Assembly (NCBI RefSeq): GCF_004959765.1 | Contig: NZ_SJZD01000005.1 | Location: 113,543 to 177,542, forward strand | DNA length: 64,000 nucleotides | Direction of reading: 5' to 3' | From: Flavobacterium sp. H122 | GTDB taxonomy: Bacteria; Bacteroidota; Bacteroidia; Flavobacteriales; Flavobacteriaceae | In this document: one piece after another, positions 8,943 to 18,328 of the stretch | How positions within the stretch are numbered: position 1 is the first letter of the stretch | How the letters are laid out: each line of letters starts with the position of its first letter | Translations under genes and position numbers: made by a program | Notes under the pieces: generated by a model | What the model was told of the DNA's origin: nothing | Database searches by the model: none | What the model saw: the letters and a program-made list of their open reading frames with translations, nothing else

Positions 8943-11113
8943 GAAAAAACATTCAACATATTACATTAGAAAATTCCAAAATACAAAACACAAATTCCAA
9001 AGGTCATACTGAGCTTGTCGAAGAAAACTTGGAAATTGGAAATTTGAACTTGGAACCTAAATTCAATACCGCTGAAGGTATCGAAGTAAAATCAAATTAC
9101 TCGAAATCAGATATTGAAGGCTTAGAACATTTAGAATTCGGTGCTGGATTTGCACCTAATTTACGTGGTCCTTATGCTACGATGTATGTCCGTCGCCCGT
9201 GGACAATCCGCCAATATGCAGGTTTCTCAACTGCCGAAGAAAGTAATGCTTTCTATCGCCGTAACCTTGCTGCTGGACAAAAAGGTTTATCCGTTGCATT
9301 TGACTTGGCTACACACCGTGGTTACGATTCAGATCACGAACGTGTGATAGGTGATGTGGGAAAAGCCGGTGTGGCAATCGACTCGGTAGAGGACATGAAA
9401 ATCCTTTTCGATCAAATTCCGTTAGGCGAAATGTCGGTTTCCATGACCATGAACGGAGCCGTATTACCTATTATGGCATTTTACATTGTAGCTGCCGAAG
9501 AACAAGGAGTTTCTCCTAGTTTACTATCAGGAACTATCCAAAACGATATTTTAAAAGAGTTCATGGTACGTAATACGTACATTTACCCACCTACTCCTTC
9601 CATGAAAATTATTGCTGATATCTTTGAATATACGAGTAATTTCATGCCAAAATTCAATTCGATATCTATTTCTGGTTATCACATGCAGGAAGCAGGTGCA
9701 ACCGCTGATATCGAATTAGCGTATACTTTAGCCGATGGATTGGAATACATCCGTACCGGTTTAGCTGCAGGAATGGACGTGGATACTTTTGCTCCTCGCC
9801 TTTCGTTTTTCTGGGCTATTGGAATGAACCATTTTATGGAAATTGCTAAGATGCGTGCAGGTCGTATGCTTTGGGCGAAATTACTAAAACAATTCAATCC
9901 AAAAGACGACAAATCATTAGCTTTACGAACGCACTGTCAAACTTCAGGTTGGAGTTTAACCGAGCAAGATCCTTTTAATAATGTAGCTCGTACAGCTATT
10001 GAAGCTGCTGCTGCTGCTTTTGGCGGAACACAATCGTTACACACCAATGCACTAGATGAAGCCATTGCATTACCAACCGATTTCTCGGCGCGTATTGCCC
10101 GTAATACTCAAATCTTTTTACAGGAAGAAACCAAAATCTGTAAAACGGTTGACCCTTGGGCTGGTAGTTATTATGTAGAAAGTTTGACTGCTGAAATCGC
10201 AGAAAAAGCTTGGGCTTTAATCGAAGAAGTAGAAGAACTGGGTGGAATGACCAAAGCGATTGAAGCGGGAATTCCAAAATTAAGAATTGAAGAAGCTGCA
10301 GCGCGTAAACAAGCCCGTATTGATAGCGGACAAGATATTATTGTTGGGGTTAACAAATACCGTTTAGAAAAAGAAGATCCGTTACATATCCTTGAAGTGG
10401 ACAATCAAACCGTTCGCAAACAACAAATCGAGCGTTTAGACCACATCAAAGCAACCCGTGACAATGCCAAAGTACAGGAATGTTTAGCAAAACTAACCGC
10501 TTGTGCCAAAGGAGAACCGGGGAATTTATTAGATTTAGCAGTGGATGCCGCACGCAACAGAGCCACATTGGGCGAAATTAGTGATGCTTTGGAAACTGTT
10601 TTTGGAAGATACAAAGCACAAATTAGAAGTTTTAGTGGCGTGTATAGTAAAGAAATAAAAAATGACGAAAGCTTTGAAAAAGCCCGTCAATTAGCCGATG
10701 TCTTTGCCAAAAAAGAAGGCCGTCGTCCTCGTATTATGATTGCCAAAATGGGTCAGGACGGACACGATCGTGGCGCTAAAGTGGTTGCCACAGGTTATGC
10801 CGATGTAGGCTTTGACGTAGACATTGGACCTTTGTTCCAAACGCCTCAGGAAGCCGCTAAGCAAGCCGTTGAAAATGACGTACATATTTTAGGAGTTTCC
10901 TCTTTAGCTGCTGGACATAAAACATTGGTTCCTCAGGTAATTGAAGAGCTAAAAAAATACGGTCGTGAGGATATTATGGTGATTGTAGGGGGAGTTATCC
11001 CGGCACAAGATTACCAATTTCTTTTTGATTCAGGAGCTGTAGCGGTTTTTGGCCCTGGAACTAAAATTAGTGATGCGGCGATTACGATATTGGAAGTTTT
11101 ATTGGAAGAATAA
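8939..11113 (+). CDS. scpA: Methylmalonyl-CoA mutase large subunit
   Basis: The protein has 724 residues. The substrate-binding TIM barrel contains [22 protein letters not shown] and [15 protein letters not shown]-terminal cobalamin-binding flavodoxin-like domain has the DGHDRG motif at about residue 607 and GGVIPAQDY beyond. It catalyses the adenosylcobalamin-dependent rearrangement between succinyl-CoA and methylmalonyl-CoA with MutA. Translation starts inside the stop codon of the preceding nuclease gene. Residues about 11-40 are unusual: they are encoded by repeat-type DNA (see 8970-9055) and look like an in-frame insertion in the N-terminal arm. Confidence 0.95.
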   Translation: MRKNIQHITLENSKIQNTNSKGHTELVEENLEIGNLNLEPKFNTAEGIEVKSNYSKSDIEGLEHLEFGAGFAPNLRGPYATMYVRRPWTIRQYAGFSTAEESNAFYRRNLAAGQKGLSVAFDLATHRGYDSDHERVIGDVGKAGVAIDSVEDMKILFDQIPLGEMSVSMTMNGAVLPIMAFYIVAAEEQGVSPSLLSGTIQNDILKEFMVRNTYIYPPTPSMKIIADIFEYTSNFMPKFNSISISGYHMQEAGATADIELAYTLADGLEYIRTGLAAGMDVDTFAPRLSFFWAIGMNHFMEIAKMRAGRMLWAKLLKQFNPKDDKSLALRTHCQTSGWSLTEQDPFNNVARTAIEAAAAAFGGTQSLHTNALDEAIALPTDFSARIARNTQIFLQEETKICKTVDPWAGSYYVESLTAEIAEKAWALIEEVEELGGMTKAIEAGIPKLRIEEAAARKQARIDSGQDIIVGVNKYRLEKEDPLHILEVDNQTVRKQQIERLDHIKATRDNAKVQECLAKLTACAKGEPGNLLDLAVDAARNRATLGEISDALETVFGRYKAQIRSFSGVYSKEIKNDESFEKARQLADVFAKKEGRRPRIMIAKMGQDGHDRGAKVVATGYADVGFDVDIGPLFQTPQEAAKQAVENDVHILGVSSLAAGHKTLVPQVIEELKKYGREDIMVIVGGVIPAQDYQFLFDSGAVAVFGPGTKISDAAITILEVLLEE
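8970..9055. repeat. Interspersed repeat absorbed into the scpA 5' coding region
   Basis: AAATTCCAAA and CAAATTCCAA words on the left face TTGGAAATTGGAAATTTG on the right, an imperfect inverted repeat. In the middle (9003-9022) is GTCATACTGAGCTTGTCGAA, a word I know as an intergenic repeat in Bacteroidota. The whole unit is read through in frame. Confidence 0.6.
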
Positions 11114-11151
11114 CAGTTACAAATTATAAAACATTTTAAATTTTCAGAAAT

Positions 11152-11183
11152 AAGGTAGTCTTTTAAAAGTCTACCTTTTTTTT
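11152..11183 (+). terminator. Intrinsic terminator after scpA
   Basis: AAGGTAG and CTACCTT form the base of a long hairpin (TCTTTTAAAAGT between them largely pairs with itself), followed by a run of T. Confidence 0.8.
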
Positions 11184-11252
11184 CACTCCAATTGTTAATT
11201 ATATTTCACTCATTCAAACCAAGAAACAAAAAGGTGCTTTAAAAATACTTAT

Positions 11253-12053
11253 ATGGATTTCGAATTTCATCAACCAAAAGAAACAATTCTAAAAAAGTAC
11301 ATCGATTATTACTACACCGGTAGCATTAATAAGTTTTATTTTGCCTATCCGCATTATAACAATCCGTTGGCTTTTATTAAAAACACAGAAGTTACTTTAT
11401 CAAAATACGGTGTTGATCTCGAGAGCCATGAAAATTCGGTTTCAAAAGTTATTGTAGCCAAAAAAAATGTATTTCCTATCTATATAAATCCTAAAAATGA
11501 CATTGAAGAATTCTGCATTGTCTTCAAACCTTTTGGATTAGCACAATTCACAAATAGCCTTTCAGTTAAAACAGAAACCCCTGTATTTATCTTAAAGGAC
11601 TTCAAAGATTTTTATATCCAAAATCCTTCTTTCTTCGAACAAGAAACAGAAAATAAAATAAACTCAATCGATTCGTATCTGATTCAGAAATTAGCTGAGA
11701 AAAACCATCTCCAACATATTATTTCTAGCATTCATCATTATAACACTGAAAATCCAAAAATAACTGATATACTATCCCATGTACCGTTAAGCCTTAAAAC
11801 GTATAATAGAGCTTTCCATATGAATTGTGGAGTTACCCCTGTTAAGTTCAAAAGAATTATTCAGTTTAGAAATGCCATAGAAAAAATCAAGAATAATGAA
11901 ACAAATAAATTAAAAGAAATAGCAATGGATAGTGGGTATTATGATCAGGCAGCTTTCAATAATGAATTTAAAAAAATGAGTCATTTATTACCTAAAGATT
12001 TTTTCAAAGAAATAAACATCAACTTTCAAAACAACATATATTTCAAATATTAG
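11253..12053 (+). CDS. AraC-family transcriptional regulator
   Basis: The protein has 266 residues. The N-terminal half is a sensor-like domain of the DUF6597 type found with AraC regulators. The C-terminal half has the two helix-turn-helix units: ITDILSHVPLSLKTYNRAF, and LKEIAMDSGYYDQAAFNNEFKK followed by PKDFF, as in the AraC signature. It probably binds DNA in response to an unknown ligand. It is a single gene between scpA and an erythromycin-esterase-like gene, which may be its target by proximity only. Confidence 0.85.
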   Translation: MDFEFHQPKETILKKYIDYYYTGSINKFYFAYPHYNNPLAFIKNTEVTLSKYGVDLESHENSVSKVIVAKKNVFPIYINPKNDIEEFCIVFKPFGLAQFTNSLSVKTETPVFILKDFKDFYIQNPSFFEQETENKINSIDSYLIQKLAEKNHLQHIISSIHHYNTENPKITDILSHVPLSLKTYNRAFHMNCGVTPVKFKRIIQFRNAIEKIKNNETNKLKEIAMDSGYYDQAAFNNEFKKMSHLLPKDFFKEININFQNNIYFKY

Positions 12054-12168
12054 TAATCCTACCAAATTTTTCTTCCTTTTTTAAATTTACTCTCACATCA
12101 TAAAGAATTCAAAAATGTTAACGAATGTTAATGTCTTTTTTTTACAATTCTTTACTCTTTGCAAACTT

Positions 12169-12176
12169 TAGCTTTG
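12169..12176 (+). promoter_or_regulatory. -7 promoter element of the esterase-like gene
   Basis: TAGCTTTG fits TAnnTTTG and lies 27 bp before the ATG at 12203. Confidence 0.45.
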
Positions 12177-12202
12177 ATTCATAATTAATAAAATAAACAG
12201 TT

Positions 12203-13423
12203 ATGAAACAAACTCTTTTAACAATTTGTATAAGCTTATACAATTTGATAGTATTCGCACAAAATATCGAAACTAAAAGCATCCTAAAAGATGTAGGTGA
12301 CAAAAAAATTGTAGCCATTGGGGAAGACACTCATGGCACAAGAGAATTTCAGGTTATAAGACATTATATCTCCAAAGAATTGATTCTTAAAAAAGGATTC
12401 AACATGATTATCCTTGAAAACCCGAGTGATAATATGTTACAATTTAATAAAGATTTGCAAAAGACTTCAAACCTTGATTCTCTCATGAAAAAGCATTTGT
12501 TTTCGATTTATCAAACCAAAGAAATGAAAGATTTCTTTCTTTGGGTTAAACAACACAATGCAAATCATAAAAATAAAATTATTTTAAAAGGGTGTGACGA
12601 CAGTAAACTTATAGCCATAGAAATGCTCAAAGAAAGTATAAAACAATATCAAAAAAATGAAGTAGTAGACAACTTGATCCAAGAACTATTAGATACACAA
12701 TTACTCTCATATAGCGATTATTGTACAAAATACCATAAAACAGAAGACAAATCAAAAAATCGTCAGATATCATTTTTCGCTCAAATTTACGATTTAGTAA
12801 TAAAAACAAAGGCAGTTATTAATTCCTCAAACATCTCAAACAGTACCATAAATGAATTAATAACAGAATTAGAGACAGTCAACTTACCATACAAAAAATG
12901 GTCTCAAGGTATATTTATTTCAAGAGATGAAATCATGGCTAACCGAGTTCTTTTTCATGCAACTGACCCTAAGAATAAAATTATAGTATTAGCCCATAAT
13001 GCACATATTTCAAAAAAAGACATCATTGACAATGAAATAGGACTAATGGGCAAAAAAATTGAAGAAAAAATGTCAAATCAGTATTTTTCTCTTGGCTTAC
13101 TTAGTGCTGATGGAAAATACTCATATATAGAAAATAGATTCATCAATAATGACACAGTTTATGATGATAAACTTTTAAGTGCTGATTTTTTAGATCTAAA
13201 TCAAAACTCTTGGAATAGTGTATTAGCAAACAATGAATTGTATTGCAACAAATATAGCAACAAAGAATCCTTATCAAATTTACCCGAAGAGAAACGAAAA
13301 ATAAGATTAGTAGGCTATGGAAAAGAGGAAAAAGATAAAGACTACTACGAAATTTCAAAACTATCCGATATTTATGATGCTGTCATTTTATTAAAAAACA
13401 CATCGAATTCAAATAGCTTATAG
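12203..13423 (+). CDS. Erythromycin esterase family protein, exported
   Basis: The protein has 406 residues with a signal peptide (MKQTLLTICISLYNLIVFAQ). The family signature GEDTHGT at residues 40-46 carries the putative catalytic acid and His. MIILENPSDN, LKGCDDSKL and VLAHNAHISKK follow, all typical of the EreA/EreB fold. True erythromycin esterases are cytoplasmic or plasmid-borne; exported relatives in Bacteroidota have unknown substrates, so macrolide resistance cannot be assumed. The AraC-type regulator lies 150 bp upstream. Confidence 0.82.
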   Translation: MKQTLLTICISLYNLIVFAQNIETKSILKDVGDKKIVAIGEDTHGTREFQVIRHYISKELILKKGFNMIILENPSDNMLQFNKDLQKTSNLDSLMKKHLFSIYQTKEMKDFFLWVKQHNANHKNKIILKGCDDSKLIAIEMLKESIKQYQKNEVVDNLIQELLDTQLLSYSDYCTKYHKTEDKSKNRQISFFAQIYDLVIKTKAVINSSNISNSTINELITELETVNLPYKKWSQGIFISRDEIMANRVLFHATDPKNKIIVLAHNAHISKKDIIDNEIGLMGKKIEEKMSNQYFSLGLLSADGKYSYIENRFINNDTVYDDKLLSADFLDLNQNSWNSVLANNELYCNKYSNKESLSNLPEEKRKIRLVGYGKEEKDKDYYEISKLSDIYDAVILLKNTSNSNSL

Positions 13424-13438
13424 GCCATTATTTTAATG

Positions 13439-13471
13439 ACACCTGGCAGGTTTTTGAAACCTGTCAGGTGT
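13439..13471. repeat. Palindromic interspersed repeat
   Basis: ACACCTGGCAGG and CCTGTCAGGTGT form the 12-bp arms (one mismatch) of a 33-bp hairpin with loop TTTTTGAAA. CCTGTCAGGTTT-type palindromes are common intergenic elements in flavobacteria. There is no T-run, so it is not a convincing terminator. Confidence 0.7.
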
Positions 13472-13576
13472 AAAACCGAAAAAGAGCATAATAACACCAG
13501 CAGAAATGTTGGTTTTTTTTATTTTTCCAGAATACTTTTGAGTCTTACCAAACAAAGAAGCTATATTAAAATTAAT

Positions 13577-16500
13577 TTAATCTATTACTATTTCTGCTAA
13601 GTTTTCATTTTGTTTTACTTTCCCTAATTGAATGGTTTGCAATTTCTTTTCAATTTTACCATTCTTATTGATATAAACCTCAACCATTACTGTTGTTGGT
13701 CCATTTTCACTTAAACTATTTTCTCCATAAAAATTGGTTTTGATTTGAAATTTGCCCTTTACTGCATTACGAAGTAAATATTGCTCTGGCCCATACCCTT
13801 GCGTAAAATCTTTGGAAAATTTTGCCCCAATTTCGGTACCAGTATGGCCATAATAACATTCTTCATTTGTTGGTTCAATAACATGCAAATCAATATCTGT
13901 ATCCATTAAATTCCAATTCAAAATAATTCTAACCGCAACTGGCATTTTATTCAAATATTTTTTATCCAATTTATTTGTATCAATGGATGGATGTGCTGAA
14001 ATTATCCTGTTTATATCCATCAAAATAATATCTTCCACTCCTTCATATTGACCACTCATATTTCCAAAATAGTTCACCTGAAGCGCTTTCAATAATTCAT
14101 TAAAACCTGCTTGATATTGTTTATTATCTTCTAAACTTAAACCAAGATCACGGTGACTTTGTGGCTCAAATGGTCTCCATTTCACAACTTGGTTTGCAGT
14201 AAAAAGTGCATCTTCATAAGCTTCCCATTGACGTAGCTGATACGTTAATGACTTATATAATTGATGATTTTCCAGACCTAAATCAGCTATATTACTCAAA
14301 ATTAGTAATGCCTTTTGCTTATCTCCAATACTATAAAAATAGTTAGCCACATCAAAATAGAAACTAGGATTATTTAGTTGCTCATCCCTTAACTGCATGT
14401 AAACTGCATATTTTTTATCTATTGGAGCCCCATCAATTGCCTTTAGGTAAATTCTATCTGGATTCCATGAATTGACTTTGATATTTACCATTTGTTCACG
14501 ACCATAATCAAATACTCCACTTAAAGAATCTCTTAAAACTACGCCTGAGGAAACACCAATTGCTGCATTATTTGAAATTTGAATACCCGCTACGCTTCCT
14601 GACAATGGTTGGACAACATTATTGGAATCATTTTCTTCTAGAGATTTAGCAGAAACTGACTCTGTTGAATAACTCACAGACCGCTCTCTTCTAACACCTA
14701 CAGCGGTTACGACAACTTCACTTAATTGAGCGCTATTATCAACTAAACTTACATTATAAACACTGGCATTACCTAAAGTGATCTCTTTAGATTCCATTCC
14801 CATAAAAGAAAACTCTAACTTCTCCCCTACATTTGCGTTTATAGAATATGTTCCGTCAAATGCCGTACTTACTCCTCTGGTTGTCCCCTTTACAACCACA
14901 TTAGCACCTGGCAACGGACCTGAAGAATCAGAAACAACACCCGTAATTGTACCATTAGCCACCCCACTTGAAGTAACACTTCCAACGCCTCTATTTCTAT
15001 CTGTGTTTGTATTGATTACCTTTTTGGGTTTTATAACTTTCTTTGGTTTAGGAATCTCATACTTTATATTTTTATTCCACCATGAAGTAATTGAATTATG
15101 ATATTCTTCAATATTATCCCAATTATCTTTTTGCTCTGCTAATCTATTTTCCCTTTGTTGTTTTATAATTTTATCATATTCATCTCTCAATTCTACTGGA
15201 GGCAAAATATCATATAGAATATAATCGTTGATATCTTCTAAAACGATCAAAGAGGTATTTTGAGTTATGATACCGTATTTTTTGCCCAAATTTTCTATTT
15301 CGTCAGCATTTTCTTTATACTGGATTTCGAGATTGGCAATTTTCTTTTGCGCCCAAAGTTTTTCAATACTAACTTCATTGGATAAATTGTTTTTTGCATC
15401 AATAATTACTTTTTTTTCTAAAACTGGATTACTGTCATAACCAAAAAGTAAAGTCATTTCGTTTTGTGGCTTTAACGAAATTCCGGAAATACTAAAGCTG
15501 CCTGAAACTGGTGAACCAATCATTGGATATATTTCAGTTACTAAATAGTTTTCCTTTATTCCTAAAAATTTTAAATTTTGGTACATCAGTTTTTCTAAAG
15601 CTTTATCAATATCCAACGTATTCAAATTGATAAAACTTCCGGCACTTTTCATTGAATTGTAATTCATAAAAGCATAATCAGCTGATGCCAATGAAGTAAT
15701 TGTATAAACCGGTTTACTTATTTTTCCTAATTCATTACTACTAAGAGATGAAAGTCCATCAGTAAAAAATAAATACTCATCATGAATTGGTAATTTAATT
15801 TTTGAGAAACGTGTTCCCCCGTCATAAACAATATGTTCTAACTTTTCTTTCAATAACTCCCAATTACCGTTCGAAATATCATAAGTTCCTGCTTTTTCAA
15901 AATCATAAGACAATAAATATAAAGTCACTTTTGTATTTTGCAATTTTTTAAAATAATTATCCAAAAGATTCAATTCTTTTTTCAAATCACGATTCTTACA
16001 ACTTAATGAATTGTCCCAGATTAAACCTATCGTATTAGCATTCTTTTTAAGCCTTTTCTCATTCTCCACAACCATATTGGAATAAAAATAATGCTGATTG
16101 TTAACAGACTGCACTACCACACTTGGAATTTCCTGTTGAATGGGAATTTTAATGATAAATTTTTCAGATGGCTGATAATTTTCTTTTTTAATCGATGTTT
16201 GATAGGATTGATTCCAACTTATTTCGTTAGATTTTTCAATACTATTATCATTAATTGTTGGAACTGAAACCGCTCCGACTATAGTAATATTCAATTCAAA
16301 TTTTTCCAATTTTCTGGAATAACTACTTACCAATTGATATGCTAAATTAGTTTTATCAAAACTTGCCAGTTCCTCTTCATAACCAATAATCACAATTCTT
16401 TCTTTATTAGGAAGTATAGGGTAAATTCTTGTTTTAAAATTATTCCCTTCTACTTTTTCAAGTAATCCTGGATCAACTCGGCGATGAATTACAGCCTCAA

Positions 16501-16813
16501 AAACTTGTTTCCCTTTATTTTTATTTACAGGAACTGCTTCTCTCATTTTATTGTTAATATCAATTGCATAACGGGAAACAGAAACACCTTCAGGTAACGG
16601 GAACAATAATTCTGCTTCCATTTGTCTATTACTACTATTTGTAAAATGCATTTCTGCGGTTGTATAGGCAATATTTCCAACAATCTTGACATTAACCAAT
16701 AATTGGCTCATCTTTACTTGAAGTGAATCTCCTTCTTTTATATGTAATTGTGGACTTTGTGCTTTGGTAATGAAACCAGATAAAAACAACAAAATAAATA
16801 GCGCTTTTTTCAT
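13577..16813 (-). CDS. VIT/vWA protein fused to carboxypeptidase-like, plug-like and DUF2135 domains
   Basis: The protein has 1078 residues with signal peptide MKKALFILLFLSGFITKAQ. A VIT domain covers about 25-135 (AELLFPLPEGVSVSRYAIDIN, then VFEAVIHRRVDPGLLE). A vWA-like domain lies at about 260-420 (GLIWDNSLSC, LFFTDGLSSL), without a perfect metal-site DxSxS. A carboxypeptidase-D regulatory-like beta domain (about 618-700, TITGVVSDSSGPLPGANVVV) is followed by VVVTAVG and a short TonB-plug-like stretch (about 705-770). Helical repeats (about 795-930) precede a C-terminal DUF2135 domain (about 955-1060, NWNLMDTDIDLHVIEP). It is probably an exported adhesion or envelope protein; function unknown. 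A fragment of a paralogue lies at 25400-25471. Confidence 0.88.
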   Translation of the reverse strand: MKKALFILLFLSGFITKAQSPQLHIKEGDSLQVKMSQLLVNVKIVGNIAYTTAEMHFTNSSNRQMEAELLFPLPEGVSVSRYAIDINNKMREAVPVNKNKGKQVFEAVIHRRVDPGLLEKVEGNNFKTRIYPILPNKERIVIIGYEEELASFDKTNLAYQLVSSYSRKLEKFELNITIVGAVSVPTINDNSIEKSNEISWNQSYQTSIKKENYQPSEKFIIKIPIQQEIPSVVVQSVNNQHYFYSNMVVENEKRLKKNANTIGLIWDNSLSCKNRDLKKELNLLDNYFKKLQNTKVTLYLLSYDFEKAGTYDISNGNWELLKEKLEHIVYDGGTRFSKIKLPIHDEYLFFTDGLSSLSSNELGKISKPVYTITSLASADYAFMNYNSMKSAGSFINLNTLDIDKALEKLMYQNLKFLGIKENYLVTEIYPMIGSPVSGSFSISGISLKPQNEMTLLFGYDSNPVLEKKVIIDAKNNLSNEVSIEKLWAQKKIANLEIQYKENADEIENLGKKYGIITQNTSLIVLEDINDYILYDILPPVELRDEYDKIIKQQRENRLAEQKDNWDNIEEYHNSITSWWNKNIKYEIPKPKKVIKPKKVINTNTDRNRGVGSVTSSGVANGTITGVVSDSSGPLPGANVVVKGTTRGVSTAFDGTYSINANVGEKLEFSFMGMESKEITLGNASVYNVSLVDNSAQLSEVVVTAVGVRRERSVSYSTESVSAKSLEENDSNNVVQPLSGSVAGIQISNNAAIGVSSGVVLRDSLSGVFDYGREQMVNIKVNSWNPDRIYLKAIDGAPIDKKYAVYMQLRDEQLNNPSFYFDVANYFYSIGDKQKALLILSNIADLGLENHQLYKSLTYQLRQWEAYEDALFTANQVVKWRPFEPQSHRDLGLSLEDNKQYQAGFNELLKALQVNYFGNMSGQYEGVEDIILMDINRIISAHPSIDTNKLDKKYLNKMPVAVRIILNWNLMDTDIDLHVIEPTNEECYYGHTGTEIGAKFSKDFTQGYGPEQYLLRNAVKGKFQIKTNFYGENSLSENGPTTVMVEVYINKNGKIEKKLQTIQLGKVKQNENLAEIVID

Positions 16814-16892
16814 ATTATTAAATTTTGGGCGTTACAAATAAACTCCTTTTCTTATATAGAGGGAAATTTTTATTAAAAAGTTGGGACGATTT

Positions 16893-16922
16893 AAAAAAAA
16901 AACCAGCCTCACAGCTGGTTTT
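16893..16922 (-). terminator. Intrinsic terminator after the exonuclease gene
   Basis: On the minus strand AAAACCAGC pairs with GCTGGTTTT around TGTGAG, followed by a run of T. It begins immediately after the stop codon of the exonuclease gene. Confidence 0.85.
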
Positions 16923-16923
16923 A

Positions 16924-17469
16924 TCATTTCAAAATCTCCCTTAAAATCTTTGCGATATTTTTAGCATCATCTACACCTCTATGATGTGTACCTTCTAATG
17001 GGATGTCTAAAAATTTTAGTGCGCTATCCATACCTAATTCATGACCTAATTTGTTTTTGAGTGCAAACAAAGTTTTCACGTTGATGTGTGAAGGACTAAA
17101 GGGATACCCTTTACCCAAATCCTGACATTGCCTTTGAAATTGCTTCAAATCATAAGCGCCAAAACTTGCCCAAGCCCTGCTTTGACTCATATAGTCTTTT
17201 TTTAAGATACGTAAAGCTTCTTCAAAGGAAACGGCTTCTTGTGCTATCAATTCGGGAGTTATTGTTGTTAACTCGGTACAAAACGGACTTATCGTTGAGC
17301 GTTCTGGTTTTACTAAAATACCTTTATTATCGGTTATTTCACCAGTTTCGACATCCAGCAAACAAACGCCTACTTCAATAATATCATTAGTCATACCTTC
17401 AGGTAACTTGCCTTCCCAACACGTGGCTTCAATATCGACCACGAGTATTTTATCTAATAATTTTGCCAT
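16924..17469 (-). CDS. DEDD-type 3'-5' exonuclease
   Basis: The protein has 181 residues. Exo I motif VVDIEATCW carries the first Asp-x-Glu, SFGAYDLKQFQRQC is Exo II, and HHRGVDDAKNIAKIL is Exo III with the final His and Asp (DEDDh). The closest named relatives are KapD/ERI-1-like exonucleases, which act on RNA or DNA 3' ends. It is a single gene with its own terminator. The substrate is not predictable from sequence. Confidence 0.88.
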   Translation of the reverse strand: MAKLLDKILVVDIEATCWEGKLPEGMTNDIIEVGVCLLDVETGEITDNKGILVKPERSTISPFCTELTTITPELIAQEAVSFEEALRILKKDYMSQSRAWASFGAYDLKQFQRQCQDLGKGYPFSPSHINVKTLFALKNKLGHELGMDSALKFLDIPLEGTHHRGVDDAKNIAKILREILK

Positions 17470-17484
17470 AATTTTTATCTTTTG

Positions 17485-17531
17485 TTAACAGAGTTTCACA
17501 AAGTTTAACACAAAGTCACACGAAGTTTTTT
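17485..17531. repeat. Interspersed CACAAAGTTT-type repeat, copy 1
   Basis: The stretch ACAGAGTTTCACAAAGTTTA followed by ACACAAAGTCACACGAAGTT has a near-copy at 18128-18174. The two copies flank the TPR gene in direct orientation. Adjacent bases 17535-17565 carry the CACTGTGACTGCAAACTGAA-type repeat seen elsewhere in the window. Confidence 0.6.
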
Positions 17532-17568
17532 TAGAACCACAACACTGTGACTGCAAACTGAACACTGA

Positions 17569-18111
17569 TTACTTCTTATCTTTTTTATCTTTCTTTTTTT
17601 CCGATTTTTTCTTATTCGGTTTTTTCTTTTCTTTTAAAAGGTCTTTTTTGTTTTTAATCCTTTTTTCAATTTCTTCTATTGCGTGCAAATGAGTTGAGTT
17701 ATCAAGGATTTTAGCCTCTTTGATTAATTTGGAAGCTTCTTTCCAATTGCGTTGGATTTCTAAAAGACGAATCTTTTTCAGCAACATAAGCGGTTTGTCA
17801 ATTCCTTTGATGGTCAAGGCAAATTCAATCAGCTTCAACGCTTCCTCATAATCTTCATTCTGCAACAGGACATCGGCATAATAAGGATATACGGCTAAGG
17901 CATGAATATCCGCAGCTAATGCTTCCGCATAATATTGTTTCGCAGTTTCATAATCCTGCAATTGCTCGGTATGAAACCTGCCGTAAAGCCATAAGGCCGT
18001 GACGTTTTTATTGTCATACGCCAAGGCATAGCCCAGCGATTCCAACGTCCCTTCAAGCCAATACGGATAATTATCCAAGGCTTGCACTACATATTTATCT
18101 ATTGATTGCAT
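17569..18111 (-). CDS. TPR-like protein with lysine-rich tail
   Basis: The protein has 180 residues from ATG at 18111; a longer frame would need a TTG at 18144 inside repeat DNA. It holds tetratricopeptide-like helical pairs (about residues 30-130, for example YETAKQYYAEALAAD and YEEALKLIEFALTI). It ends in an extremely basic tail of Lys with Glu and Asp (last 25 residues), which could bind nucleic acid. It probably mediates protein contacts in the cytoplasm; no specific role is known. Direct repeats flank it on both sides. Confidence 0.75.
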   Translation of the reverse strand: MQSIDKYVVQALDNYPYWLEGTLESLGYALAYDNKNVTALWLYGRFHTEQLQDYETAKQYYAEALAADIHALAVYPYYADVLLQNEDYEEALKLIEFALTIKGIDKPLMLLKKIRLLEIQRNWKEASKLIKEAKILDNSTHLHAIEEIEKRIKNKKDLLKEKKKPNKKKSEKKKDKKDKK

Positions 18112-18127
18112 ATTTTTATTATTTAGT

Positions 18128-18174
18128 TTCACAGAGTTGGACAAAGTTTAAACACAAAGTCTCACAAAGTTTTT
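18128..18174. repeat. Interspersed CACAAAGTTT-type repeat, copy 2
   Basis: CACAGAGTTGGACAAAGTTT followed by AAACACAAAGTCTCACAAAG resembles 17485-17531 in the same orientation. Confidence 0.6.
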
Positions 18175-18219
18175 CACTATTCATTCTTTACTTTTTAAAC
18201 CTTATCCTTCTGTTTATTT

Positions 18220-18328
18220 AACCGCAAGGTTCGCAAACCCGATAGCTATCGGAATACGCTAAGTTCGCTAAGAACTTTACTAATTTTTACTTTGCGCTCA
18301 TTGCAATTTCTTTGCGTACTTTGCGGTT
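18220..18328. repeat. 109-bp inverted-repeat element with inner palindrome
   Basis: The left arm AACCGCAAGGTTCGCAAA (18220-18237) is the reverse complement of the right arm TTTGCGTACTTTGCGGTT (18311-18328) at 16 of 18 positions. Next to the left arm is the perfect palindrome CCGATAGCTATCGG (18239-18252). The right arm overlaps the stop codon of prfH. It looks like a REP-like or miniature element, and its transcript would fold strongly at the 3' end of the operon. Confidence 0.75.

Noticed and set aside
12203-13423. Macrolide resistance gene
   Set aside because: The family signature is present, but the protein is exported and context gives no support for acting on erythromycin.
13439-13471. 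Terminator after the esterase-like gene
   Set aside because: The hairpin is strong but lacks a T-run and has the form of a known interspersed palindrome, so it is listed as a repeat.
14778-15101. 107-codon plus-strand frame inside the VIT gene
   Set aside because: It is antisense to the carboxypeptidase-like domain and has no supporting signals.
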